Below are positions 8,648 to 16,204 of a stretch of 64,000 nucleotides of DNA, in pieces. A program made the translations under genes and the position numbers. The notes beneath the pieces are model-generated. The model ran no database searches. It was not told the origin of the DNA and saw nothing but the letters and a program-made list of their open reading frames with translations. Numbering within the stretch: position 1 is the stretch's first letter; the number at the start of each line of letters is the position of its first letter. Source of the stretch: Streptomyces zaomyceticus (GTDB lineage: Bacteria > Actinomycetota > Actinomycetes > Streptomycetales > Streptomycetaceae); assembly GCF_014656215.1 (NCBI RefSeq), contig NZ_BNBZ01000008.1:124001-188000 (forward strand). The letters are read 5' to 3'.

Positions 8648-9568
8648 TCAGCCCTTGACGGCGCCGGTGAGCATGCCCTTCCTGAAGTGCTTCTGGACGA
8701 AGGGCGAGAGGACGGCGACGGGGAGCAGGGCGAGGACCATGACGGCCATCTGGACGGCGAGCCCGGAGAGGTTCCCCGCCTTGACCGCCTGGCCGAGGCC
8801 GACGGGGATCTCCTGTTTCTGGGCGAGCTGGATGAGGACGTTCTGCAGCGGCATCATGTTCTGGTCGCTGAGGTAGATGGAGGCGTTGAACCACGCGCTC
8901 CAGTACCCGACCGCGTAGAACAGGGTGATGACGGCGATGACCGCCCGCGAGAGCGGCATCACGATCTGCCAGAGGATCCGCAGCTCCCCCGCGCCGTCGA
9001 TGCGCGCGCTGTCGACGAGTTCGGGTGAGACGCCCATGAAGAAGCCGCGCAGGACGAGGATGTTGAAGACGCTGACGGCGCTGGGGAGGATCAGTGCGAG
9101 ATAGGTGTCGGTGAGGCCGAGGGTCTGTACGAGGAGGTATGTGGGGATCAGGCCGGCGCCGAAGAACATCGTGGCCATCAGGGTGAGCAGGATGAAGCGG
9201 TGACCGAGCGAACCGGGCCGGGAGAGGCCGTAGGCGCAGAGGACCGACACGGCCATGGAGAAGAGCGTGCCGGTCACGGTGACGAGGACGCTGACGACGG
9301 CCGCGCGGGTGACCTGTCCGCCGCTCAGGAGCTCCTGGTAGGCGAGGAAGGTGATGTCCCTCGGGACGACGACGAGGCCGCCGGTCTCCGTGATCGTCCT
9401 CTTGGACGACAGGCTGGTGACCACCACGATCCACAGCGGGAAGAGGACCGCGAGGCAGGCGAGGATGAGGATCAGGCCCTTGGCGGCGAGGCCGGCCCTG
9501 CTGGGCGGCTCCTCCCAGACGGGCCGGGCGGGCGCCGCCCATCGCGAAGAGGTGGGTCGTCGGGTCAC
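8648..9568 (-). CDS. ABC sugar importer permease (LplC/MalG type)
   Basis: 306 residues, six predicted membrane helices. The EAA-type loop contacting the ATPase is present (ELVDSARIDGAGELRILWQI). It ends with the FVQKHFRKGMLTGAVKG tail typical of carbohydrate uptake family 1 permeases. The GTG start at 9568 overlaps the stop of the partner permease by 4 bp. It forms a heterodimeric channel with the 9565-10599 product and receives sugars from the lipoprotein encoded at 10602-12302. No ATPase gene is present in the locus. Confidence 0.92.
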   Translation of the reverse strand: MTRRPTSSRWAAPARPVWEEPPSRAGLAAKGLILILACLAVLFPLWIVVVTSLSSKRTITETGGLVVVPRDITFLAYQELLSGGQVTRAAVVSVLVTVTGTLFSMAVSVLCAYGLSRPGSLGHRFILLTLMATMFFGAGLIPTYLLVQTLGLTDTYLALILPSAVSVFNILVLRGFFMGVSPELVDSARIDGAGELRILWQIVMPLSRAVIAVITLFYAVGYWSAWFNASIYLSDQNMMPLQNVLIQLAQKQEIPVGLGQAVKAGNLSGLAVQMAVMVLALLPVAVLSPFVQKHFRKGMLTGAVKG

Positions 9569-10599
9569 TTCCGGTACACCCCCTGCTCGCCCATGAGGTG
9601 GGCGGTCTTGTTCGCGGAGAGGACCAGTACGAGGCCGACGACTCCCTTGACCAGTCCGGCGGCGGCCGCGTAGCTGAAGTCCTGACTGCGCAGTCCGGTC
9701 CACCACACGAAGGTGTCGAGGACCTCGGCGGCTCCCGGGCCGACGGCGTCGCGCTGGAGCAGCAGCTGTTCGAAGCCGACGGTGAGGGCGTCGCCGACGC
9801 GGAGGACGAGCAGCAGCGCGATCACCGGCCGCAGCGCGGGCAGGGTGACGTGCCACATCCGGCTCCACCGGTTGGCGCCGTCCATGGCGGCGGCCTCGTA
9901 CAGGTCCTGGTTGACGGCGGCGAGCGCGGCGAGGAAGACGATGACGCCCCAGCCGGCGTCCTTCCAGACGCCCTCGGCGGTGACGAGGAACTTGAAGATC
10001 GCCGGGTCGGTCATGAGGTCGAAGCCCTCGTGGCCGTGCTGTCGGAGGGTCTGGGCGATGATGCCGGCGCCGCCGAGGATCTGCTGGAAGACCGTGATGA
10101 CCAGGACCCAGGAGAAGAAGTGGGGCAGGTACAGCACGGCTTGGACGAGCGCCCTGACCCGGGGCCTGAGCACGCTGTTGACGAGCAGGGCGAGGGCGAT
10201 CGGCACCGGGAAGAAGAGGACCAGCTGGAGGAGGAAGAGGACGAGGGTGTTCTCGACCGCGTGCCAGAACCCCGGGTCGGCGAGGACCCGTTCGAACTGG
10301 GCGAGACCGACCCAGGGGCTCTCCAGCATGGCGGTGACGCCGTTGGTCGAGACGTACGGGTCGTAGTCCTGGAAGGCGACCACGTTCCCGAGGATCGGGA
10401 CGTAGTTGAAGACCAGGACGAGGACGAGCGCGGGGACGGTCATGAGGAGGAGGGTCCGGTCGCGGCGGAGCCGCCGGCCGAGCGGGACGTGCCCGGCCGG
10501 ACGGCTGCCGTGCCGGCCCCCGCGGCGACCGCGGCGCGGGACTCGGCCGGCGGTCGCCCGTCCGGCCGGGTCCGACCTCCTGGTGTCGAGCGTGCTCAC
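9565..10599 (-). CDS. ABC sugar importer permease (LplB/UgpA type)
   Basis: 344 residues from a GTG at 10599, two bases after the binding-protein stop. A basic Arg/Gly-rich cytosolic N-terminus of about 45 residues precedes six membrane helices. The coupling loop reads YEAAAMDGANRWSRMWHV. The SBP plus LplB/LplC architecture and sequence features such as the QDYDPY loop resemble the aldouronate/complex-oligosaccharide subgroup, which suits import of large oligosaccharides. Confidence 0.92.
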   Translation of the reverse strand: MSTLDTRRSDPAGRATAGRVPRRGRRGGRHGSRPAGHVPLGRRLRRDRTLLLMTVPALVLVLVFNYVPILGNVVAFQDYDPYVSTNGVTAMLESPWVGLAQFERVLADPGFWHAVENTLVLFLLQLVLFFPVPIALALLVNSVLRPRVRALVQAVLYLPHFFSWVLVITVFQQILGGAGIIAQTLRQHGHEGFDLMTDPAIFKFLVTAEGVWKDAGWGVIVFLAALAAVNQDLYEAAAMDGANRWSRMWHVTLPALRPVIALLLVLRVGDALTVGFEQLLLQRDAVGPGAAEVLDTFVWWTGLRSQDFSYAAAAGLVKGVVGLVLVLSANKTAHLMGEQGVYRK

Positions 10600-10601
10600 C
10601 G

Positions 10602-12302
10602 TCAGCCCGCCGCGGATCCGTTGGTGTCGAGCAGCTTCTTGTACCAGTCGCGCAGCTGGTCGCCGCCCTTGGTCTTCCACTCGGATACCGCCTGCTGCAT
10701 GTCGGAGACCTTCTTGCGGCCGCGGACGATGTCCTTCTCCAGCTGCTCGAAGTCGTTCATCAGGCCGGTCCACCGGGACGGCTCGGTGACGGTCATGCCG
10801 TAGAAGGAGGACTTGGAGGTGACGGCGCCCATGCGCTGCTGCCACTCGACCATGGCCCGGGTGACCTCGGGTGTGTCGGGGTGGGCGATGTAGGGGGCGG
10901 GGCTGGCGACGAACATCCAGGAGCTGCTGACCTCCTGGTTGCCCTTGTCGGTCTTGACCGGGAGGCCGTTCTCGACGGTGTGGTGGACGCCCTCGACGCC
11001 GTAGTCGGTGAGCATCCGCTCCTTGGTGCCGTAGGGGGCGGCGGTGAAGTCGGCGACGGCGAGGGCGTCCTCGATCACCGCCTTGGAGCTGCCCTTCCTG
11101 ACGAAGGCCCAGATGTTGGCGGGGTTGGTGGCCCACAGCTTCGGGAGGCCGCCGGCGTGGCCGGGGATGTCCATGGCGGCCATGGCGAAGCCCGGGTTCT
11201 GCGCTGCCTGTTCGGACGTCTTGGCGTACCAGTGGGAGAGGTCGTTGTTGTAGATCAGGCACTGGCCGGCGGTGAAGCGATTGCCGGTGTCGCCCTGGTT
11301 CTGGGTCTTCTCGTCGGGGTGGACGACCCCGGCGTCGAAGAGCTTGCGGGTCCATTCCAGCGCTTCGAGATACTCCGGGGTCTCGATGCGGTTGATCAGC
11401 CTGCCGTCGGCCAGGTTCCAGCCGAGCGCCTTGTCGCTGCCGGACAGCACGCCGAACATGTTGTAGGCGGTCCAGGTCATGTCGCCGCAGGCCCACACCT
11501 TGGCCTTGGCGCTGGTGATCTCCTTGGCGAGGGCGAGGAACTCGTCCGCGCTCCCGGGCAGTTGCCAGCCCTTGGCGTCGAAGAGGTCCTTGCGGTAGAA
11601 GGGCGCGATGTTGGTGACGTACGAGGCCGGCATGGGCAGTCCGCGCAGCTTTCCCCCGAAGATCGAGCGCTGCCAGGCGTCGGTGGGGATCGCCGCGAGG
11701 TTGGGGTACGCCTTGACCTTGTCGCCCGCGAGGTAGGGGCCGAGGTCCTCGAACTTGGCGTCGACGGCGCTGGGGATCTTGCCGCCGAGGTTCCAGCCCG
11801 GGATGACGACCACGTCGGGGATCTCGCTGGAGGCGAGGACGGCACCGAGCTTCTGGTCGTAGACGTTGCCGTCCTGGTTCTGCCAGGTGGCCCGGACGCC
11901 GATGGCCTCGTTCATGGCCCGGTAGTACGGGTTGTCGGGGGCCGGCGGGGGACCCCAGAACGGGGCCATGATCGTCAGCGCGCCGCCCTTGCCCCGCTTC
12001 CGGGTGACGGAGGCCTTGAGCGCGGCGCTCGGAAGGGCGCGGGTGAAGCCGGCCGCGGAGCCGTTCTTCGGTGCGATGTCGGGGGCGACGACGGTGCTCG
12101 CGACGAAGGCGGGCAGCAGCTTCGCCGCGTCCTTGCCGGTGGTGGTGCCGTCCTTCTTCCCGTTGTCCGCTCCGCCCCCGCAGGCCGCGAGGAGCGGTGC
12201 GCCGCCGGCGACCGCGGCCGCGGCGACGGCGGTGGAGGCGAGGAAGCCCCTCCGGCTCGGGGTGGATCTCCGGGAGCCCGTGGAGACGGCGTTCGGCGTC
12301 AT
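10602..12302 (-). CDS. Oligosaccharide-binding lipoprotein of ABC importer
   Basis: 566 residues, longer than the common 430-450-residue sugar-binding proteins and typical of the LplA/aldouronate-binding subgroup that takes large oligosaccharides. The signal has a twin-arginine motif (SRRGFLAS, about 16-23) and ends in the lipobox LLAAC with lipidated C41, so it is exported, possibly by Tat, and anchored outside the membrane. Extended extracytoplasmic binding-protein family 1 fold. First gene of the minus-strand operon SBP-permease-permease-GH42-GH95. A promoter at 12444-12472 with the LacI operator just downstream suggests sugar-induced expression. Confidence 0.92.
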   Translation of the reverse strand: MTPNAVSTGSRRSTPSRRGFLASTAVAAAAVAGGAPLLAACGGGADNGKKDGTTTGKDAAKLLPAFVASTVVAPDIAPKNGSAAGFTRALPSAALKASVTRKRGKGGALTIMAPFWGPPPAPDNPYYRAMNEAIGVRATWQNQDGNVYDQKLGAVLASSEIPDVVVIPGWNLGGKIPSAVDAKFEDLGPYLAGDKVKAYPNLAAIPTDAWQRSIFGGKLRGLPMPASYVTNIAPFYRKDLFDAKGWQLPGSADEFLALAKEITSAKAKVWACGDMTWTAYNMFGVLSGSDKALGWNLADGRLINRIETPEYLEALEWTRKLFDAGVVHPDEKTQNQGDTGNRFTAGQCLIYNNDLSHWYAKTSEQAAQNPGFAMAAMDIPGHAGGLPKLWATNPANIWAFVRKGSSKAVIEDALAVADFTAAPYGTKERMLTDYGVEGVHHTVENGLPVKTDKGNQEVSSSWMFVASPAPYIAHPDTPEVTRAMVEWQQRMGAVTSKSSFYGMTVTEPSRWTGLMNDFEQLEKDIVRGRKKVSDMQQAVSEWKTKGGDQLRDWYKKLLDTNGSAAG

Positions 12303-12419
12303 TGCGTCAACCCTTCATGGCACGCGCCAGGACATACGGCGACCGCGAGGTGCCGGCCGGCTGCGGTGGTGGAGGTGGTGCGGGCGGGGCGGAGCCCCGG
12401 GGCGCTGTCGGCGTCCGAG

Positions 12420-12433
12420 TCGAAGCGCTTCGA
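12420..12433. promoter_or_regulatory. LacI operator TCGAAGCGCTTCGA for the importer operon
   Basis: Perfect 14-bp palindrome identical to the core at 3119-3136. It covers about +4 to +17 of the predicted minus-strand promoter (12472-12444), an ideal repressor position. Confidence 0.8.
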
Positions 12434-12443
12434 TATTGCTGCG

Positions 12444-12472
12444 AGGTTAAGTGAACGTCACAGGCGCGGCAA
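12444..12472 (-). promoter_or_regulatory. Candidate promoter TTGCCG-17-TAACCT of the importer operon
   Basis: Read on the minus strand, the -35 TTGCCG (12472-12467) and -10 TAACCT (12449-12444) are 17 bp apart. They place the transcript start near 12437 beside the operator. Confidence 0.55.
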
Positions 12473-12480
12473 GAGTCGTT

Positions 12481-12495
12481 CCCGAGAATCTCGGG
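12481..12495. promoter_or_regulatory. Palindrome CCCGAGA-A-TCTCGGG, unassigned site
   Basis: Seven-base perfect arms around one base, in the middle of the 351-bp divergent region between the importer operon and the GH3 gene. It does not match the LacI core and may be a site for another regulator or simply a chance palindrome. Confidence 0.4.
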
Positions 12496-12562
12496 GATTC
12501 CACGACTGTCCCCAGCCGGGGCAAGTGGCTTGGACAGAAAGGGAAATGCTCGTCTTCACGGC

Positions 12563-12605
12563 TTGACACCCGCTCTGCGCACCCCGGAGCATCGAAGCGC
12601 TTCGA
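12563..12605 (+). promoter_or_regulatory. GH3 gene promoter region with LacI operator
   Basis: A perfect -35 TTGACA (12563-12568) is followed, 18 bp on, by a weak -10 GAGCAT (12587-12592). The perfect operator TCGAAGCGCTTCGA at 12592-12605 immediately follows and overlaps the last -10 base, so repressor binding would block the promoter. The rest of the 12303-12653 gap holds no gene that I can see. Confidence 0.7.
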
Positions 12606-12653
12606 AACCGTCGTGCCGACGGCCTCCACGCTCCTCTGCCAAGGGACTCGCAC

Positions 12654-15524
12654 GTGACCGCTCACCGGCCGCCCTTCCGTGACCCGGCGCTCCCCGTAGC
12701 CCGCCGGGTCGACGATCTCCTCGACCGGCTCACCGCCGGTGAACGCCTGGCGCTCCTCCACCAGTTCACGCCCGGCGTCGACCGTCTCGGCCTGGCCGCC
12801 TTCCGCACCGGTCAGGAGGCCCTGCACGGGGTCGCCTGGATGGGGCCGGCGACCGTGTTCCCGCAGGCCGTGGGTCTGGGGGCCACCTGGCACCCGGAGT
12901 TGGTCCGCCGGGTGGGCGAGGCGGTCTCCCGCGAGGCGCGGGCGATGCGCGCCAAGGACGACCGGGTCGGCCTCAACGTGTGGGCTCCGACGGTGAATCT
13001 GCTGCGCAATCCGCTGTGGGGGCGCGGCGAGGAGGGCTACTCCGAGGACCCGGCGCTGACCTCCGCGATCGCCACCGCGTACACCCGGGGGCTGCGCGGC
13101 GACCATCCGGTGTACTGGCGCACCGCGCCCGTCCTGAAGCACTGGCTCGCGCACAACAACGAGGCGGAGAGGGACACCTCCTCCGCCTCCGTACGGCCCC
13201 GGGTGCTGCACGAGTACGACCTGCGGGCGTTCCGCGGCCCCGTCGAGGCGGGCGCGGTGGCCGGGGTGATGCCCGCGTACAACCTGGTCAACGGACGGCC
13301 GAACCACCTCTCCCCGTACCTGGAGGAGCAGCTGCGCACCTGGACGGAGCAGGAGCTGCTCGTCTGCTCCGACGCGGGCGCGCCGTCCAACCTGGCGGAC
13401 TCCCAGGGGTATTTCGCGACCCACGAGGAGGCGGTCGCCGCGTCCCTGAAGGCCGGTGTCGACTCCTTCACCGATCACGGCACGGACACCTCGGTGATCC
13501 TCGGGCGGCTGCGACGGGCCCTGGAGGCGGGGATGATCGGGCAGGAGGACGTGGACCGGGCGGTACGGCGCCAGCTGACCGTACGGTTTCTGCTCGGTGA
13601 GTTCGACCCGGAGCTCGATCCGTACGCGGACGAGGCCCGGTTCGACACCCCCGACCACCGGGAGCTGGCCCGCGAGGCGGCGGAGGCGGCGGTCGTCCTG
13701 CTCAGGAACGACCCCCCTGGTCCGGGCGCGGCGCTGTTGCCGCTCGCGGCCGACGGCGGGCGGATCGCCGTGGTCGGACTGCTCGGCGACGCCTGCGCAC
13801 TGGACTGGTACAGCGGTGCGCTGCTGCGTCGTTCCTCCCCGCTGGACGGACTGCGGGAGCGGTTCGGCGCGGACCGGGTGACCTTCGCCGAAGGCGTGGA
13901 CCGGATCCGGCTGCGGACCGCGTCCGGTACACGGCTCCGGGTCCCGGAGAGCGGGACCGCCGAGGCGGTACGGGGTGCCGAGGGAGCGCTCGACCCGGCC
14001 CTGGTCGCGGGCCGCACCGATCTCCCCCCGCTCACCGCGGACGCGGTGGGCTCGGAACTGGCGCTGGTCGACTGGGGCGAGGGCGTGCTGACGCTGCGCG
14101 CCCCCGACGGCAGGTATCTGTCGGTCGCCGGGGACGGGCTCGTCCGCGCCTCGGCGGACGAACCCGGCGGCTGGGTCGTCCAGGAGACCTTCCGGCTCGA
14201 AGCCCGTGAGGGGCATGCGCATGGGCACCTCCTTCTGCACCTCGGTACGGGTGGCTACGTCTCTGTCGCCGCCGGGGTCGTGAAGGTTGCCGCCGGCCGG
14301 GAATCCGCCGAGGTGTTCACCGTGGAGGTCGTCGAACGCGGCGAGGACGCGGTCGCCCGGGCCGCCGCCGGGGCCGACACGGTGATCGTGGTCGCGGGCA
14401 ACGACCCCCACATCAACGGCCGGGAGACCGAGGACCGTACGACGCTCGCCCTCCCCGCCCAGCAGGAGCGGCTGTGGCGGGCCGCGCACACGGCGAACCC
14501 GCGGACCGTCCTGGTCCTCGTCTCCTCCTACCCGTACGCGGTCCCGGAGGCCGCCGCGACGCTCCCGGCCCTGTTGTGGACCGCGCACGGCGGGCAGGCG
14601 GGCGGCACGGCGCTCGCCCGGGTGCTCGCCGGTGACGTGTCCCCGGCGGGCCGGCTCCCCCAGACCTGGTACGCGCGGGACGAGGACCTGCCGGGGATGC
14701 GGGACTACGACGTCATCGGCGGCCGGCAGACGTACCTGTACTTCGACGGGACGCCGCTGTTCCCGTTCGGACACGGCCTGTCGTACACGAGGTTCACGTA
14801 CGAGGAGCTGACGGCGGTCGTCGACGGGGAGACCGTACGCGTCGGCTGCACGGTCACCAACAGCGGCTCCGTGGCCTCCGCCGAGGTGGCCCAGGTGTAC
14901 GCACGGGCCGTGGCTCCCTCCGTACCGCGCCCGCACCGCGAGCTCCTCGCACACGAGCGGGTGGGTCCGCTGGCGTCGGGCGCCTCCGTCTCCCTCTCCT
15001 TCGAGGTGCCGGTGGCGGCGCTCGGCCACTGGGACGTGGTCCACGGCCGCTGGACGGTGGAGCCGGGGGCGTACGAGATCCGGGTGGGCGGGTCGAGCAC
15101 GGACGTCCGGCGCGTGGTCCGCGTCGAGGTGGCGGGCGCGGCACCGGGCCCGCGACCGGTCCTGACCGACGGGCTCGCCGCCGCCGACTACGACGAGCAG
15201 TCCGGCACGGTGATCGTCGACCGGACGAAGCTCTCGGGCGACGCGGTGGCACCGGCGGATCCGGGCACGGAGGGCAGGCTCCTCTACCGGGCCTGCGATC
15301 TCTCCGACGGCGTCACCGAGGCGGCGCTGACGGTCGCCGGCGAGGGCTCGGTGGAACTGTCCCTCGCCGACGGCACGGTCCTGGCCCGGGCCGAGGTCCC
15401 GCCGACGGGCGGCCCGTACGCGTACACCGTCCTCGGGGTCCCGCTCGTCCTCCGGGACGTCGTGGACCTCCACGTGGGGCTGCGCGGGCCCGTGCGTCTC
15501 GCGCACGTCGGTTTCGCCGGCTGA
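12654..15524 (+). CDS. GH3 beta-glucosidase-type enzyme with fascin-like insert
   Basis: 956 residues from GTG 12654 (AAGGGA ribosome site). GH3 TIM-barrel residues include the K162-H163 substrate-binding pair and the nucleophile D240 in VCSDAGA. The second alpha/beta domain begins near 345 (AAEAAVVLLRND). An insert of roughly 140 residues (about 420-560) has beta-trefoil fascin-like repeats (DGRYLSVAG, GTGGYVSVAAG). A fibronectin III-like domain lies near 715-825, and the C-terminal 115 residues look like a beta-sandwich carbohydrate-binding module. No signal peptide. Likely removes beta-linked glucose (or xylose) from imported oligosaccharides. Repressed by the local LacI according to the operator at 12592. 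Confidence 0.88.
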   Translation: MTAHRPPFRDPALPVARRVDDLLDRLTAGERLALLHQFTPGVDRLGLAAFRTGQEALHGVAWMGPATVFPQAVGLGATWHPELVRRVGEAVSREARAMRAKDDRVGLNVWAPTVNLLRNPLWGRGEEGYSEDPALTSAIATAYTRGLRGDHPVYWRTAPVLKHWLAHNNEAERDTSSASVRPRVLHEYDLRAFRGPVEAGAVAGVMPAYNLVNGRPNHLSPYLEEQLRTWTEQELLVCSDAGAPSNLADSQGYFATHEEAVAASLKAGVDSFTDHGTDTSVILGRLRRALEAGMIGQEDVDRAVRRQLTVRFLLGEFDPELDPYADEARFDTPDHRELAREAAEAAVVLLRNDPPGPGAALLPLAADGGRIAVVGLLGDACALDWYSGALLRRSSPLDGLRERFGADRVTFAEGVDRIRLRTASGTRLRVPESGTAEAVRGAEGALDPALVAGRTDLPPLTADAVGSELALVDWGEGVLTLRAPDGRYLSVAGDGLVRASADEPGGWVVQETFRLEAREGHAHGHLLLHLGTGGYVSVAAGVVKVAAGRESAEVFTVEVVERGEDAVARAAAGADTVIVVAGNDPHINGRETEDRTTLALPAQQERLWRAAHTANPRTVLVLVSSYPYAVPEAAATLPALLWTAHGGQAGGTALARVLAGDVSPAGRLPQTWYARDEDLPGMRDYDVIGGRQTYLYFDGTPLFPFGHGLSYTRFTYEELTAVVDGETVRVGCTVTNSGSVASAEVAQVYARAVAPSVPRPHRELLAHERVGPLASGASVSLSFEVPVAALGHWDVVHGRWTVEPGAYEIRVGGSSTDVRRVVRVEVAGAAPGPRPVLTDGLAAADYDEQSGTVIVDRTKLSGDAVAPADPGTEGRLLYRACDLSDGVTEAALTVAGEGSVELSLADGTVLARAEVPPTGGPYAYTVLGVPLVLRDVVDLHVGLRGPVRLAHVGFAG

Positions 15525-15540
15525 GGGACCGGCGCGACCG

Positions 15541-15585
15541 GCCGGAAGGCCCGGCACCGGAGAGTCCGGTGCCGGGCCTTCCGGC
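15541..15585. terminator. Strong hairpin terminator, 21-bp perfect stem
   Basis: Arms 15541-15561 and 15565-15585 pair perfectly around a 3-base loop (GAG). It lies 16 bp after the GH3 stop and between convergent genes, so it can end transcripts from both sides. Confidence 0.85.
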
Positions 15586-15646
15586 GTCGGGCCTTCCCGT
15601 CGTGCCCGGTGGGCGACAGCGGTCCGCCCGTCCGCCGCCCGGTTCC

Positions 15647-16105
15647 TCAGACCACCCAGCGGCCGTCCCGCATCAGGTGACGTCCGGCGAGCTCCGGCTC
15701 CTCGTGCCAGGCCTCCACGGCGGTGGGCCGGACCCGGAACCAGCCGTAGGCGGGGCCCGAGTTCCGCGGGTCCCAGCCGCACTTCGCGGCGAAGCCCTCG
15801 ATCGCCTCCGTCGGTACGTCCCCGACGGAGAGCGTCGTCACGTCGCCGTCCAGCAGGACGACGTCGCGGGTGTGCCCGAGGGCGAGGCGGGTCCGCCCTC
15901 CGTCACGGAGGTTGCGACCGGTGGGATTGGTCAGCCTGGTGCACAGCCAGATGTCCGTGCCGTCCCACTGGAAGGCCAGGGGGACGAGGTACGGTGCCCC
16001 GTCGCCGGCCGCCGAGGCCACCCAGATGTCGACCTCCTCCGCCAGGCGTGCGAGGACGTCCTTCTTGCGCTCTTCGGGACCTCTGACCGTCCGCGTGTTC
16101 GTCAT
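15647..16105 (-). CDS. Pyridoxamine 5'-phosphate oxidase-family flavin/F420-binding protein
   Basis: 152 residues, a single split-barrel domain. Typical elements are GAPYLVPLAFQWDG (about 36-49), TRLTNPTGRNLRDGGRTRLA in the middle, and a C-terminal tryptophan-containing YGWFRVRPTAVEAW. Such small proteins bind FMN or F420 and reduce assorted substrates or bind haem. Translated in the same direction as the GH31 gene upstream, with about a 100-bp gap, but without an obvious metabolic link to it. Specific activity unknown. Confidence 0.75.
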   Translation of the reverse strand: MTNTRTVRGPEERKKDVLARLAEEVDIWVASAAGDGAPYLVPLAFQWDGTDIWLCTRLTNPTGRNLRDGGRTRLALGHTRDVVLLDGDVTTLSVGDVPTEAIEGFAAKCGWDPRNSGPAYGWFRVRPTAVEAWHEEPELAGRHLMRDGRWVV

Positions 16106-16204
16106 GGTCCCGACCCTACGGGCCGTCCCCCCGGTGATCCATCCGCTTCCCCCACCCGGGCAGGGACCCGCTCGCCCCGGGGAGTCGGGCGGGCCCGTCC
16201 GCCG

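Noticed and set aside
4595..8658. Two long plus-strand frames opposite GH95 and GH42
   Set aside because: Both lack domains, start sites with ribosome sites or independent promoters; GH95/GH42 catalytic motifs on the other strand are decisive.
12447..15782. Very long open frame antisense to the GH3 gene
   Set aside because: It is the mirror of a strongly conserved GH3 enzyme; its product is Arg/Gly/Pro/Val-rich without domains, typical of high-GC antisense frames.
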